Program-made: the position numbers and the translations under genes
Shown here: piece by piece, positions 15,557 through 25,293 of the stretch
How positions within the stretch are numbered: position 1 is the first letter of the stretch
Layout: the number at the start of each line of letters is the position of its first letter
Source: a virus
Reading direction: 5' to 3' (one strand)
Virus record (IMG/VR): IMGVR_UViG_3300029448_000315
Location: 1-28,003 of that record
Length of the DNA stretch: 28,003 bases
The notes under the pieces: model-generated
Told to the model about the DNA's origin: nothing
The model's database searches: none
What the model saw: the letters and a program-made list of their open reading frames with translations, nothing else

Positions 15557-18500
15557 TCCTCAAAAAGCAATAGAATGGTATAAAGGTACATATGGAGACA
15601 ATAATCAATCTGATTATGATATATATGAATATTTAAAAAGAAAATATACACAATTTGACTATCCTGAAAATCCTTATCAAAATTTAAACGAACAAAAAAC
15701 ACCTAAATATGAAGAGCAAGACCCTTCTATGTGGCGAAAGTTATTAACTTACAATTTAGCTGATAATTTTGCAGAAGATAGTGAATGGGCGCAACAAGCT
15801 TATAATAAATCAACAGCTGGTACTATTTATGAAATAATGAATGGTAAAAAAAAATATGAAGATGCAGGTCAAGCTGAAGGTTGGTGGGATGAAATTGGAC
15901 AATTTTTTGTTGGATTAGCATCTCCTGTTGATGTTGTATCTTTTTTTGGTAGTGGAGCTATTGGTGGTGCAGCAGCTAAATCAATAGGAAAGTCTACATT
16001 AAGAAAATGGGCTTTAACAGGTAGCCAAGAAATGATGAAAAAACAAGCTGCTAAAAAAGGTATTAGTCAACAATTTCATAAATATTTAGCTAGACAAGCA
16101 GGAATTGAATCTGGTCTTAGTCTTGGAATGCTTGGAGCAACTCATGGAACATTACATGAAACAGCAAAACAAAGCAGTGAAATAGCTAAAGGTGAAAGAG
16201 ATTCTTTTAATCCTTGGGAAATATCTTATGCAGCTGCTAAACATGGAGCAAGTAATATAGCATTAGGTTCTGTTGCTGGATATTACACAAAAGGTATAAT
16301 GGCTCCTAAATTTGCTAAAGCTCAAGCTGCTCAAGAAAAAAACTTTTCAAATAAATTAACACGTTTAACAATGAATCCAGTTGGACAAGTAGCGGCTGAA
16401 GCTTCTGTATTTACAACTGGTCAAGTATTGGAACAAGCTATTGCAGGACAACCAGTATCAGCGGATGATTTTTTATCTGGATTTTTTATGAACACAGGTA
16501 TTGTTGGAGGAATGAGACTTTCTACAAAAGTTTTAAGACTTGGTCAAGATGATTTAAGTCGATATAAAAAAGCTAAAGACGAATTTATGAAAGAAGTTTA
16601 TAAACCTGTCAATACAAATAAAAAAGTAAAAACACCTGACCAACAAACAAAAGAATCATTAGAATCTGTTGAAAAATCTTTAATAGAACAAGGAATATCT
16701 ACTGAAGAAATATCAAGGAAAATAGCAGAAATAGATTTAAATAAAATAAAAAATACAGAAGGTGTTAAAGAATTACAAACTTCACTAAAAGAATATAATG
16801 AACTGTTAAAACAACTTGATAATAATAATCCATCAAAATTACCAAAAGAATCTCAAGCTAAATTAATCAAAGATATAGGCGGTTTACAGTCTATCCTACA
16901 TTCAGTATACTCTGAGATGAAAAACAACAAAGAACTTGCATATCAAGCGTTTAAAGACCAAATTAAAACAAATTCAGATAAATTAGTTGTTGACAATATA
17001 ATTAAAAACAGATTATCATCAATTGAAAAAGTTCATGAAGTAATGAATCTTTTAATGAATGGTGATAAAAATGGAATGTCTAAAGTAAAAGAAATGTATG
17101 CTGAAGGATTTGAATATAAAGTTAATAAAATTAAAGATGGAGTATCTCCTAATTTATACGAATTATCAATACAATCTCCAAGTGGTGAAATAGTTAAGAT
17201 TCCTGGATTTAGTGGCAATTTTTCAAGTCAAGCAAATGCTATTAAAGCTGGAAATTCCATTAAAAAACAAATTACAGATATTATAAGTGGTAAGGCTGAA
17301 CAAAAAGCTAAAGAAGTTAAATTAAAAGCTGAAGAAAGAAATATAGAATATTATGATTTAAATCCAACTCCTAAAGCAAAAAAATTAGGTTTATCAATAA
17401 AAGATATAAAACAACAATTAAAAGATTTAAAAGGAAAAGATAAATTATTAAAACAATTTGAAAAAGAAGGTTTTATTGAAAAGAAAACTGGATTAGAATC
17501 AGATGTAAATTTAATGATTGAAAGCGGTGTAGCTCGTTTAGAGTCATCTAAAGGTTCTCAAACTGCAATAGATATTGGTATTGCTAATGTAAATAAAAGT
17601 AATTCTAATGTTTTAACTGAAATTCTTTCAGAAGTAAAAGAAGTTAAAGAAATGAATATATCAGATAAATCTATTTCATATGATATGCCAATTAAAAAAG
17701 GAGCATATGATAGATTAGTAAAAGAATATAATGAATTTCAAGCTTCTCCAAAAGGAAAGGCTAAATCTGGCGAACTTAATAGATTAAAAAAAGAAGTTTG
17801 GGAGTCTGGAAATACCAAGAAAATTATATCTTCATTAGCAGGCAGTGATACAGATTTAATTACAGCTTATAAAATGGGAGAAGCATTATTTTCAAAATCT
17901 CTTGCAACATCACCTAAAGAAAACACAAAACTTGCTATAAAAATTATAGGATACTTAAATAATAAGGATAAAAAATTACATGAAATATCAGCAGGCGAAC
18001 TTGCGGATTTAATAAAAGAAGGTATTCCTAAATACAAAATATCTTTTGTACAAAAAGGGAAAGAAGGCAAATTACCATCTACAGTATCAAAAGATATGCC
18101 TTCAAAGAAAATGTATAATTCTGGGGGTATATCATCTTTAAGACAAATTGTTGAATCTTTAAGGTCTCTTGATTTTATATCAAACACAAAAGAAAAATTA
18201 TTAAGAAGTGTTATTGAGGGGTTTGATAAAACTTTAAATGAGTCAAGAGGCAAAGGCATTAAACCTGCTAAAGAAAAAGTAAGAAGAACTTTACTTGAAA
18301 GAGCAGATAAATTATCACAAAATAAAAATGATGAAGGATATTCAATTGCTGCTAAGCTTGCATCTAAGTTTTATATTAGAGATGAAGAAATAAATAGAAT
18401 GTCTCCAAAGAAATTAAAAAATGCTTTAAAAAGAGATGGAGAAGATTATTATCTCGATATGTCAGAGCTAAAAAAATATAAAACAATAGATAGATTTGTC

Positions 18501-21500
18501 TGGATTGATAAAGATTTAGGAAGAAGTATAGAGCTTTATACTGGAGATTTATCTTTAAAAAAATATGTTACAGAAATAGGAAGAATAACTCCATCAGATA
18601 ATAAAAAAAGACTTACAGATACAAGAAGAAGAGCTCAAACTATGGGAGCAGAACTCGGTGGCGGAGATTTTAGGAGACTAAATTATCTTCTTGGTCATGA
18701 AGTAACAAAAATACAAGAGATATACAATGTAAATGATATTAGTTCGGTAATTAAGTCTCAAAAAAAATTACATAAAGAAATAAAATCTCCAATAAGCGAA
18801 TTAAATCCAACTCAAAAAGATTTTTTAAGATTAAACGAAATTAAAGGCAATACATCTAAAGAAATACAATATTCTCATAGAAAAGCTTTAGGAGCAAAAT
18901 ATCCAGAACTTGTTATTGATTTAGTTAAAGAATTTAAAGATAAATCTATACCAAAAGATGCTGTTGCTTATCTTGAAAAACTTGAAAACTGGACTGTTAG
19001 AGTTAAAATGGGTAAAGCACCATCTGATGCTATTCCTCACGAAGTATCACACTATATGTTTAAAGTTATGGATGCATTAGGAAAACATTTTAAAATGAGA
19101 AATTTGCCAAGACAAGAACAAAATACTTTAAGATTAGTAAATGAAGCTAAAAAAATATTTGTTGATAAAAATGGTAAATTTAATGAAGAGAGTGCTGTTA
19201 AAATGATTGGTAAAGCTATTGACGGTCAATTGCAAAAACCTATGTTAGCTAAAGCAAAATCATTTTTTAAAAGATTAAATGTATTTTTTAAACAATTGTT
19301 TAACAAGCCATTAAATAAAAACGAAATTTCTTATATTCTTGGTAGGAGAATTATACAAAGAAAAGGTATACCTAAAGTAGAAGGGGTATCCGCAGGTAGA
19401 GAATATCTTAAAGCAATGGAACTTCCAACACAAAAGTTTTTAAATGTAGTTAGCAGAGATGTAAGAATAGCTTCAAAAGAAATGGGAATCAATGATAAAC
19501 AACTTATAAAATTTATTGCTGATGAAATTGGTATAGAAAAACCTAAACAATTTAACATAAAATTACCAAAAGATGAACTTTCTGATGCTTATTTAAATAA
19601 AAAAGAACAAATCGTTGAATTTTATAATGCGTTTCAATCATTTGACCTTAACAAATTTACTTCTAAAAAAAATACATTAGAAAAATTAAAGCTTATTAGA
19701 GAAATTGATGCTTCTGATATAGTAGATTTTACATCACCACAAGCTCAATATTCAAGAATTGTTAAAGGAATAACTCCAGATGGTCAATCTAAGTTATTAA
19801 AAAATGTGTTTGGAGTTAAAGATGGTAATTTATTTAGTGCAAATCTTGAACAGCTTAAATCTTATAAAGATTATATATATCAACTAAAAGCTGTTGAAAG
19901 AGACAACATGACATGGATAACAAAAAGTGAAATAAATAAATTTGCTAGTTTAGAAACAGCAAAAACAAGTACTAAAGTATTCACTGAAGGTTTATTCTTA
20001 ATGGGAGAAGTTGGAGATGCGATTAAAAATGTTGGATTTAAAAAATTAGGTTATTTAATGAATAAACATTATTCAATAGAACAAGGCAATCAAAAACAGT
20101 TGCAATTTTATGAAAGAAATGTAAAAAAAATACTTGGAGGTTTACCTGGTACTAGAGAAGCTAAATTAAGAAAAGTAAATGAATACATGTGGACATTAGA
20201 TAACAAAGGAGAAATGTATTTAGCTCAACAAAAGTTTATGAATCAAAATATACCTGATAAAGCTCATTTTGTAAAAAGTAGTAAATGGTTTAAAAAAGCA
20301 ATTAAAAAAGAATGGTTTGATACTGTAAAAGAAGGTAAAGACAAAGTATCTCGTGGAGCTGATTTAAAAAAATATATAAATTTAGAAACTAAAGAAGGTC
20401 AGGTAGCTAATGAATATATAAAACTTAGCGAAAGTTTTGGTCAGAAAAAACTAGAAGATGCTATTAGACAAAAATCTGTAAGTGAAGCTGAATATTTAGA
20501 TATATTAAAAAATTCTCAAATAAATTTCTTAGGTACTCATATTGCTCGTAATTTTACAACTCATGGGAAAACACAATTAAGAGTTGGAGAAGCAAGAGAT
20601 AGGGCAATGAAATCTATGGTAGATGAAATAGCTTTATCTGAAGCTTACAAAAAATACGGAAAAGATAATGTTAATAAAGATTTAAGTCTTGTAGAAAACA
20701 TGAGGGAAAGAGCTATTGGATTAGCTGCAATTAAATTTGATGATATGTTAAATTTTAATGCAGCAAAGTTATCTATAAAACATTTAAAGGAAAGACATTC
20801 ATTGCAAGAACTTTATACTGCAGATTCAAATGGAAAATTACAAAGAACATATGAATATAAATTTGACAGAACTGTAAAACCTTATATATGGGGAATGTCT
20901 AAGTTTTATTCAACACTTGAAGTATTTCCTGAAATGGTTACTTTTGAAGGTTTTAGAAGACCTGGAATAAAAAAATTATTAGCATCTCTTGAAACTGGAG
21001 AAGGAAAAACAAGAGTTATGGGAAGATGGATTAAAGAATCTTTCTTAAAACAATTAGGTATGGAAAATAGTAGCAATCCATATGATATTACATATAGAAG
21101 TATGGAAACTGCTGCAAGAATATTAGCTAAAACAGGGTTATCATTTCCAACTGCTGGTGCAAAAAACCTTCTTGCTGGTCAAACTCAAGGTTTATATGCA
21201 CAAAGCGCATACGACTGGGGCAGAGGAATGTTAAAAGTATTTACTGCAGATGCTAAACAATACAATGAAGCTTTAGCAACAAATGCTTTTGGTGTAGGTA
21301 ATAAAATATATGAAGCTAATTCCACTACAAGAGTAGGAAATGTTGGTAATATGTTATCAGAATTTGCTTTTACATTTGGATTTATGAAACCAACAGAAAG
21401 ATACAACAGACTTGCAAGTATATTTGCTGCTAAATATGACATCAATAGACAGGTAGAAACTCTTAAAAACTTTAAACCTGGAAATAAAAAATATGATAAA

Positions 21501-22694
21501 GCAGTAACAAGATTAAAATGGTATAATGTAAATGAAAAAGATATTAAGCTTCTTGGTAAATACGGTTCAAGGGAAGGTGTTGAAGGTTATTTAACTGGTT
21601 TTGAAAAATTAAAAACACAAAGAAAGCTTGACAATATACATCAAATAATGAATACAGCAGCTCACGTTAAAACACAGGGCTCAAGTGCTGATTTATTTAT
21701 GCCAAAATGGGCTGGAACCAGAGGAATGAAACCACTTACATTATTTAAAAGAATGGCTTTTGCAGCAACATCAAATACTATAAAAAATGTAAAACAAGCA
21801 AAAAAAGAAAAGAATATCATCAAACCAATAATGGGTGTTACTGCTACATATTTAACAGGTCAAGCAATGATTGGAATTTATTCTAATATATTAGGAACTG
21901 AAATGCCTAAAGAAAATTCTGATTGGTTTAGAAGATTTTGGACAATTATGTGGAAAGGTGAATTTATGGGCATATTATCAGATTGGTTGTCACCATTTGA
22001 CAACACTGATAGTTTAAATCCAGCTATTTGGAACTCTATGGGTTCTATTTTTACATCTATTGACCAATTAAAAGATGGAAAAGTAACTAAATCACAAGCT
22101 TTTAACGACATAGTTAAAAAGAATCTATCTGGATATAATAATTATATAAAAATAAAAGATAGAACTTTAAATCCATTAAATAAAGATAGGGTTAGATTTG
22201 GTAAATTATATGGAGAATACGAACAAGATGTTCTTGAAAATCCGAATGTAACGCTAGAGTCTACATCACGAACTAAATATTTTAAAGATTTGTCTACTGT
22301 ATTTTATACTGGTGATGAAAAAGAATTTTCTAAACAACTTGGTTTAACATTTGTTGCTATTGCTCATGATTATTATAGAACAAACAGAGCAGACGGTATT
22401 GATGAAGCATTTAAAATGGCTGAAAGTTCTATAAAAAGAAAATTAACAGCAATGAACCCTAATAAAGCAAGCTTATTTAAAACAACTACAAAAGCAAATA
22501 AATCATCTGTTAAATTTTTAAAGTGGTTAAAAAATCACAAAGAATCAGATGTTTTAATTCCTAGACTATTTGAAATAGAAAAAGAATACAATGATAGATT
22601 AAAACTTTATATGTCTAAAGTTCCTAAATATTGGAAAGAATTAAACATTGGAAGTTTAATTAAAGATTTTAAATGGGAACAAAAAAAATATTAA
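15549..22694 (+). CDS. Giant internal virion / DNA-ejection polyprotein with zincin motif (2381 aa)
   Basis: This is the largest gene and probably the major ejection protein. Residues about 110-330 carry Gly/Ala-rich hydrophobic segments (FFVGLASPVDVVSFFG, LGSVAGYYTKGIM, FLSGFFMNTGIVGG) that could enter membranes. About 340-1000 is helical, Lys-rich and coiled-coil-prone. A metalloprotease-type motif H1164-E-V-S-H1168, in IPHEVSHYMFKVMDALG, lies mid-protein; E1190 or E1199 could be a third ligand. The last third (about 1550-2381) resembles the C-terminal regions of phage polyvalent proteins, with hydrophobic stretches at about 2065-2120. No lysozyme-like or RNA-polymerase motif was seen. It overlaps the 537-aa gene by 8 bases and has only a weak ribosome-binding site, so coupling is likely. 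Its stop interlocks with the opposite-strand nuclease gene. Confidence 0.8.
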   Translation: MINPQKAIEWYKGTYGDNNQSDYDIYEYLKRKYTQFDYPENPYQNLNEQKTPKYEEQDPSMWRKLLTYNLADNFAEDSEWAQQAYNKSTAGTIYEIMNGKKKYEDAGQAEGWWDEIGQFFVGLASPVDVVSFFGSGAIGGAAAKSIGKSTLRKWALTGSQEMMKKQAAKKGISQQFHKYLARQAGIESGLSLGMLGATHGTLHETAKQSSEIAKGERDSFNPWEISYAAAKHGASNIALGSVAGYYTKGIMAPKFAKAQAAQEKNFSNKLTRLTMNPVGQVAAEASVFTTGQVLEQAIAGQPVSADDFLSGFFMNTGIVGGMRLSTKVLRLGQDDLSRYKKAKDEFMKEVYKPVNTNKKVKTPDQQTKESLESVEKSLIEQGISTEEISRKIAEIDLNKIKNTEGVKELQTSLKEYNELLKQLDNNNPSKLPKESQAKLIKDIGGLQSILHSVYSEMKNNKELAYQAFKDQIKTNSDKLVVDNIIKNRLSSIEKVHEVMNLLMNGDKNGMSKVKEMYAEGFEYKVNKIKDGVSPNLYELSIQSPSGEIVKIPGFSGNFSSQANAIKAGNSIKKQITDIISGKAEQKAKEVKLKAEERNIEYYDLNPTPKAKKLGLSIKDIKQQLKDLKGKDKLLKQFEKEGFIEKKTGLESDVNLMIESGVARLESSKGSQTAIDIGIANVNKSNSNVLTEILSEVKEVKEMNISDKSISYDMPIKKGAYDRLVKEYNEFQASPKGKAKSGELNRLKKEVWESGNTKKIISSLAGSDTDLITAYKMGEALFSKSLATSPKENTKLAIKIIGYLNNKDKKLHEISAGELADLIKEGIPKYKISFVQKGKEGKLPSTVSKDMPSKKMYNSGGISSLRQIVESLRSLDFISNTKEKLLRSVIEGFDKTLNESRGKGIKPAKEKVRRTLLERADKLSQNKNDEGYSIAAKLASKFYIRDEEINRMSPKKLKNALKRDGEDYYLDMSELKKYKTIDRFVWIDKDLGRSIELYTGDLSLKKYVTEIGRITPSDNKKRLTDTRRRAQTMGAELGGGDFRRLNYLLGHEVTKIQEIYNVNDISSVIKSQKKLHKEIKSPISELNPTQKDFLRLNEIKGNTSKEIQYSHRKALGAKYPELVIDLVKEFKDKSIPKDAVAYLEKLENWTVRVKMGKAPSDAIPHEVSHYMFKVMDALGKHFKMRNLPRQEQNTLRLVNEAKKIFVDKNGKFNEESAVKMIGKAIDGQLQKPMLAKAKSFFKRLNVFFKQLFNKPLNKNEISYILGRRIIQRKGIPKVEGVSAGREYLKAMELPTQKFLNVVSRDVRIASKEMGINDKQLIKFIADEIGIEKPKQFNIKLPKDELSDAYLNKKEQIVEFYNAFQSFDLNKFTSKKNTLEKLKLIREIDASDIVDFTSPQAQYSRIVKGITPDGQSKLLKNVFGVKDGNLFSANLEQLKSYKDYIYQLKAVERDNMTWITKSEINKFASLETAKTSTKVFTEGLFLMGEVGDAIKNVGFKKLGYLMNKHYSIEQGNQKQLQFYERNVKKILGGLPGTREAKLRKVNEYMWTLDNKGEMYLAQQKFMNQNIPDKAHFVKSSKWFKKAIKKEWFDTVKEGKDKVSRGADLKKYINLETKEGQVANEYIKLSESFGQKKLEDAIRQKSVSEAEYLDILKNSQINFLGTHIARNFTTHGKTQLRVGEARDRAMKSMVDEIALSEAYKKYGKDNVNKDLSLVENMRERAIGLAAIKFDDMLNFNAAKLSIKHLKERHSLQELYTADSNGKLQRTYEYKFDRTVKPYIWGMSKFYSTLEVFPEMVTFEGFRRPGIKKLLASLETGEGKTRVMGRWIKESFLKQLGMENSSNPYDITYRSMETAARILAKTGLSFPTAGAKNLLAGQTQGLYAQSAYDWGRGMLKVFTADAKQYNEALATNAFGVGNKIYEANSTTRVGNVGNMLSEFAFTFGFMKPTERYNRLASIFAAKYDINRQVETLKNFKPGNKKYDKAVTRLKWYNVNEKDIKLLGKYGSREGVEGYLTGFEKLKTQRKLDNIHQIMNTAAHVKTQGSSADLFMPKWAGTRGMKPLTLFKRMAFAATSNTIKNVKQAKKEKNIIKPIMGVTATYLTGQAMIGIYSNILGTEMPKENSDWFRRFWTIMWKGEFMGILSDWLSPFDNTDSLNPAIWNSMGSIFTSIDQLKDGKVTKSQAFNDIVKKNLSGYNNYIKIKDRTLNPLNKDRVRFGKLYGEYEQDVLENPNVTLESTSRTKYFKDLSTVFYTGDEKEFSKQLGLTFVAIAHDYYRTNRADGIDEAFKMAESSIKRKLTAMNPNKASLFKTTTKANKSSVKFLKWLKNHKESDVLIPRLFEIEKEYNDRLKLYMSKVPKYWKELNIGSLIKDFKWEQKKY

Positions 22695-23173
22695 AATAAT
22701 TCTTTGATTGGCAGTAAAACCATTTGACTTGCATTATTATCACCACCCATAACCATTTTTAAATTACCTTCTTTTTGAAGGTTTTTTATTTTATCCTTAA
22801 GTTGGTCTACCTTAAATATAAATCCGCCCTCTATGTGCCCATTATAGGCCAATAAATGTATCCAGGCGGTTGATTCTGTGGTAGATAAACCAGATGGCTT
22901 GCCACTGCATCTAATTTCAATGGCAATATTACCAGTATTTTTCCAAATGTCTCTTTCTGTTTTTACCTCTACTTTACTGTTACCTTCAAATAATTCCTCT
23001 ACAAACTCTTCACCCATTTTACCAAATTTTAGGTCAAGGTCAAACCCTTTGCAATATCCCTCTGTTAATGGCATCCACTCATCCCCTTTCATTATCATGG
23101 CCTCTCCGCCAGATAGTTTATATATATCCATCATTTTAATTGTCAAGTTCGTACTGTCCTTTAAACCACCCAT
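22691..23173 (-). CDS. PD-(D/E)XK-type phage endonuclease (160 aa)
   Basis: The core runs from F44-D-L-D-L-K-F-G, through the helix EEFVEELFEG, to the strand KVEVKTERD (E69-V-K71), then TGNIAIEIRCSGKPSG and a helical STTESTAWIHLLAY. This is the arrangement of PD-(D/E)XK nucleases: helix acid, acid-x-Lys strand, next strand. The same phrase occurs in small phage nucleases proposed to cut branched or double-stranded DNA; specificity is not deducible. The start at 23173 has GTGGAG closely upstream and overlaps the preceding 54-aa gene by 38 bases; M14 at 23134 would avoid overlap but has no ribosome-binding site. It is last in the leftward operon. Confidence 0.75.
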   Translation of the reverse strand: MGGLKDSTNLTIKMMDIYKLSGGEAMIMKGDEWMPLTEGYCKGFDLDLKFGKMGEEFVEELFEGNSKVEVKTERDIWKNTGNIAIEIRCSGKPSGLSTTESTAWIHLLAYNGHIEGGFIFKVDQLKDKIKNLQKEGNLKMVMGGDNNASQMVLLPIKELF

Positions 23174-23300
23174 TTCTCCACTCTTTTAATATTTGTGATT
23201 TGTTTGTTATTATGTTTGTTTTTGCTTTTTTCTTGTATTTAACTCTGCCCTTACTGCTCATAGGAACAAAAGTGCATTTTTTTCTGTAATCATAACTCAT
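23136..23300 (-). CDS. Small basic protein of unknown function (54 aa)
   Basis: The ORF begins MSYDYRKKCTFVPMSSKGRVK, has a Lys-rich middle (KYKKKAKTNIITNK) and ends GWFKGQYELDN. Its ATG overlaps the preceding gene's TGA as ATGA (23297-23300), and AAAGGA lies about 10 bases upstream. It fills what would otherwise be a 120-base gap and runs 38 bases into the nuclease gene. The start/stop coupling is the main evidence that it is real. Its charge suggests nucleic-acid binding, but no fold is recognised. Confidence 0.6.
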   Translation of the reverse strand: MSYDYRKKCTFVPMSSKGRVKYKKKAKTNIITNKSQILKEWRNGWFKGQYELDN

Positions 23301-23485
23301 TTCCAATAATCCTTTCTGTCTTTGTATTCAAAACCAATTTTTGATAAGGTCTTTGGCTCTTTTCTTTTTTGGTTAGCTTTGTTTATCTTTTTTCTTGCTG
23401 ATAATTCCATTAATGGATTGTCCACATGTTTTTTTACTTTTCTTAATTTGTTAGGTTTTAAGAATTTTGGTATTTTATTTTTCAT
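23297..23485 (-). CDS. Small Lys-rich protein of unknown function (62 aa)
   Basis: The protein is highly basic (MKNKIPKFLKPNKLRKVKKH ... ARKKINKANQKRKEP) with an aromatic, mixed-charge end (FEYKDRKDYWK). I placed the start at 23485, not at the in-frame ATG at 23506, because AGGAG lies about 8 bases before 23485 and inside the longer version. It overlaps the end of the RuvC-like gene by 11 bases. A DNA- or RNA-binding role would fit the charge and the neighbours, but there is no specific motif. Confidence 0.6.
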   Translation of the reverse strand: MKNKIPKFLKPNKLRKVKKHVDNPLMELSARKKINKANQKRKEPKTLSKIGFEYKDRKDYWK

Positions 23486-23963
23486 TGAAATACTCCTCTT
23501 TTGCATATTTAACTATCAGAATTGCATCTGATGTTTTAAGTGTTATTTTTTTAAGCTCTGGATAACATTCCTTAGCTTTATCTTTTAACCATCTTTTTCT
23601 TATTACGCTTTTTAAAGCTTTTGGGCAACCTATCCATCTTATCCACTCGGCAGGAATTGCAGTATTCATTTTAACTTCATGTGATGCTGCTATACCAAGC
23701 CATTGTCCATAGTTTGTGCCATATGAAAATGCGGCTCTTACTGCATTGGTTGGTCTGGCCCATACTCTTTCCATGACAAGTTTAACATTATCTGAAGGTG
23801 TATTGCCTATAATAACCTCAAATAATAGTGCCATATCTTCGCTTGAATCAGGACATTTATATGCTTTTATTTCACCCTCTTCATCTATGCAAGCAATGCC
23901 TCCAGATTTACCTGGGTCTATACCTACATATTTATATTTAACTTTGGAACGGTAGTTCGTCAT
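23475..23963 (-). CDS. RuvC-like Holliday-junction resolvase (162 aa)
   Basis: The RNase H-like fold signature of RuvC-type resolvases is complete: strand VGIDPGKSGG with D16, strand KLVMERVWARP with E65, and C-terminal helix TSDAILIVKYA with D146. RuvC uses these carboxylates to bind magnesium and cut four-way junctions symmetrically. The middle segment (AAFSYGTNYGQWLGIAA) is also typical. The length is close to the usual 150-175 residues. The enzyme should resolve branched DNA arising in phage replication or recombination before packaging. GGAG lies about 8 bases upstream. It overlaps the helicase end by 26 bases, so the two are probably coupled. Confidence 0.87.
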   Translation of the reverse strand: MTNYRSKVKYKYVGIDPGKSGGIACIDEEGEIKAYKCPDSSEDMALLFEVIIGNTPSDNVKLVMERVWARPTNAVRAAFSYGTNYGQWLGIAASHEVKMNTAIPAEWIRWIGCPKALKSVIRKRWLKDKAKECYPELKKITLKTSDAILIVKYAKEEYFNEK

Positions 23964-25278
23964 TTATCATCTCCCCTATTGAATTATATACCTTACATTT
24001 ATCTCCATCATAACCTAAGTCTGCATATCCAGAATCTCCGTACCTTACCTTTGATGCAATTAAAGTTATTATGTTCTTACCTTTACCTGCTTCTCCTTGT
24101 ACCTTATAATCATAATATGAAAAGAAAACATTTTCTGCTACTTGTTCAATTGCTCCACTTTCTGCTAAATCTGAAAGTTGTGGCATCAATGCCTTACCTC
24201 TTGTATTATTTCTTTCTATAAACCTATTTAATTGTGATGCTAAAACAACAACACAGTCATTGCCTTTAGCAAGCCACTTATAATCATTAACAAGTTGCTC
24301 TATTTGTAATCTTCTTTCACTCTGTCCACCCTTGCAAGATATAAGTTGTATGTAATCATCAAATATTATATCAGGCTTGAACCTTTTGATTTCTGCGGCA
24401 GATGATGAAAAGTCTTTTAAATTATCAAACATTAAAAACTTATCACTTGAATACTTCTTCCTTATGCTTTCAATAGTATTGTTAACTAACTTTAAAGATT
24501 CATCACTAAATACATTTTTCCTAACCATTCCATATGAAAGTTGTTCAGATTCTAAACATATTATCTTTTTCATAAGTTCTGAATTTGGTAGTTCTCTGCT
24601 AAAAAACATAGCTTTATAACCCTGCTCAAGAACCTTTGATAGCATATTAATCATCACGGTAGTCTTACCATGACCTGGTCTACCACCAACAATCGTTATC
24701 TCACCTCGTGTCAATCCACCAGAAAACTTATCTACAGATGGATAACCCGTCTTAATTAACTTGGATGTTTTATCTTTTATGCTTGTAAGCGTATCAGAGA
24801 TTACTTCTTCAATGTCTTGCACTTGGCTTGGTCTTATATCTAATAGTTCACCAAATATCATATGTGCTTTCTCTATAGAATCATAGACATCTTCGTAATT
24901 ACCTTTTGCTTTTTCTTTGATTTTCTCACTGTGAACGATAACCCTTCTTAAAAGGTATTTCTCGTATATTTGATTTGCATGATAAGTAACCGCACCTGGA
25001 CTTGTAGTATTGTTTGTGCATTCAGTCACGTAATAAGCGGTTAGGCCAATCTTAGTATCTGTGCCATTTAAAGATGAACATACTGAAATCATATCAATGT
25101 TCTCTTTTGCTTTTATCATCTGTCCTATCTTATACCAAAGCCTTCTTGCTTTGTCTTGATAAAACACTTGGTTGTTTATTATGTATTTACTTACGGTATC
25201 ATATTCCGTAGGATTCTCTATAACAGTGCCTAAGATACAATTTTCAGTTGCACTATCATATGGTAGATTTAACTCCAT
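23938..25278 (-). CDS. dnaB: DnaB-type replicative DNA helicase (446 aa)
   Basis: The N-terminal DnaB-like domain (about 1-145, DSATENCILGTVIENP) is followed by a linker and a RecA-fold motor. Walker A is G198-x-P-G-H-G-K205-T-T, Walker B is D303-IIF-D307-D308, and the conserved SQLNR follows at 348-352. The order SGGLTRGEITIVGGRPG is diagnostic of the SF4 family. It should form a hexamer that unwinds DNA at the fork. The length matches the family. The signature after Walker A reads FSRELPNSE, not the common SLEMS, a minor variant. The C-terminus NDELPFQS resembles an SSB tail tip. AAAGGAG is well spaced before the ATG. No primase domain is fused. Confidence 0.93.
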   Translation of the reverse strand: MELNLPYDSATENCILGTVIENPTEYDTVSKYIINNQVFYQDKARRLWYKIGQMIKAKENIDMISVCSSLNGTDTKIGLTAYYVTECTNNTTSPGAVTYHANQIYEKYLLRRVIVHSEKIKEKAKGNYEDVYDSIEKAHMIFGELLDIRPSQVQDIEEVISDTLTSIKDKTSKLIKTGYPSVDKFSGGLTRGEITIVGGRPGHGKTTVMINMLSKVLEQGYKAMFFSRELPNSELMKKIICLESEQLSYGMVRKNVFSDESLKLVNNTIESIRKKYSSDKFLMFDNLKDFSSSAAEIKRFKPDIIFDDYIQLISCKGGQSERRLQIEQLVNDYKWLAKGNDCVVVLASQLNRFIERNNTRGKALMPQLSDLAESGAIEQVAENVFFSYYDYKVQGEAGKGKNIITLIASKVRYGDSGYADLGYDGDKCKVYNSIGEMINDELPFQS

Positions 25279-25293
25279 ATTATTCTCCTTTAT

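Noticed and set aside
15549-22694. N4-type virion RNA polymerase, tape measure or lysozyme in the giant protein
   Set aside because: I looked for polymerase motifs, long tape-measure-like repeats and a transglycosylase active site and did not see them; the HEVSH motif and ejection-type hydrophobic segments fit better.
22600-22800. Intrinsic terminator at the convergent junction
   Set aside because: Only A- and T-rich runs without a GC-rich stem were found.
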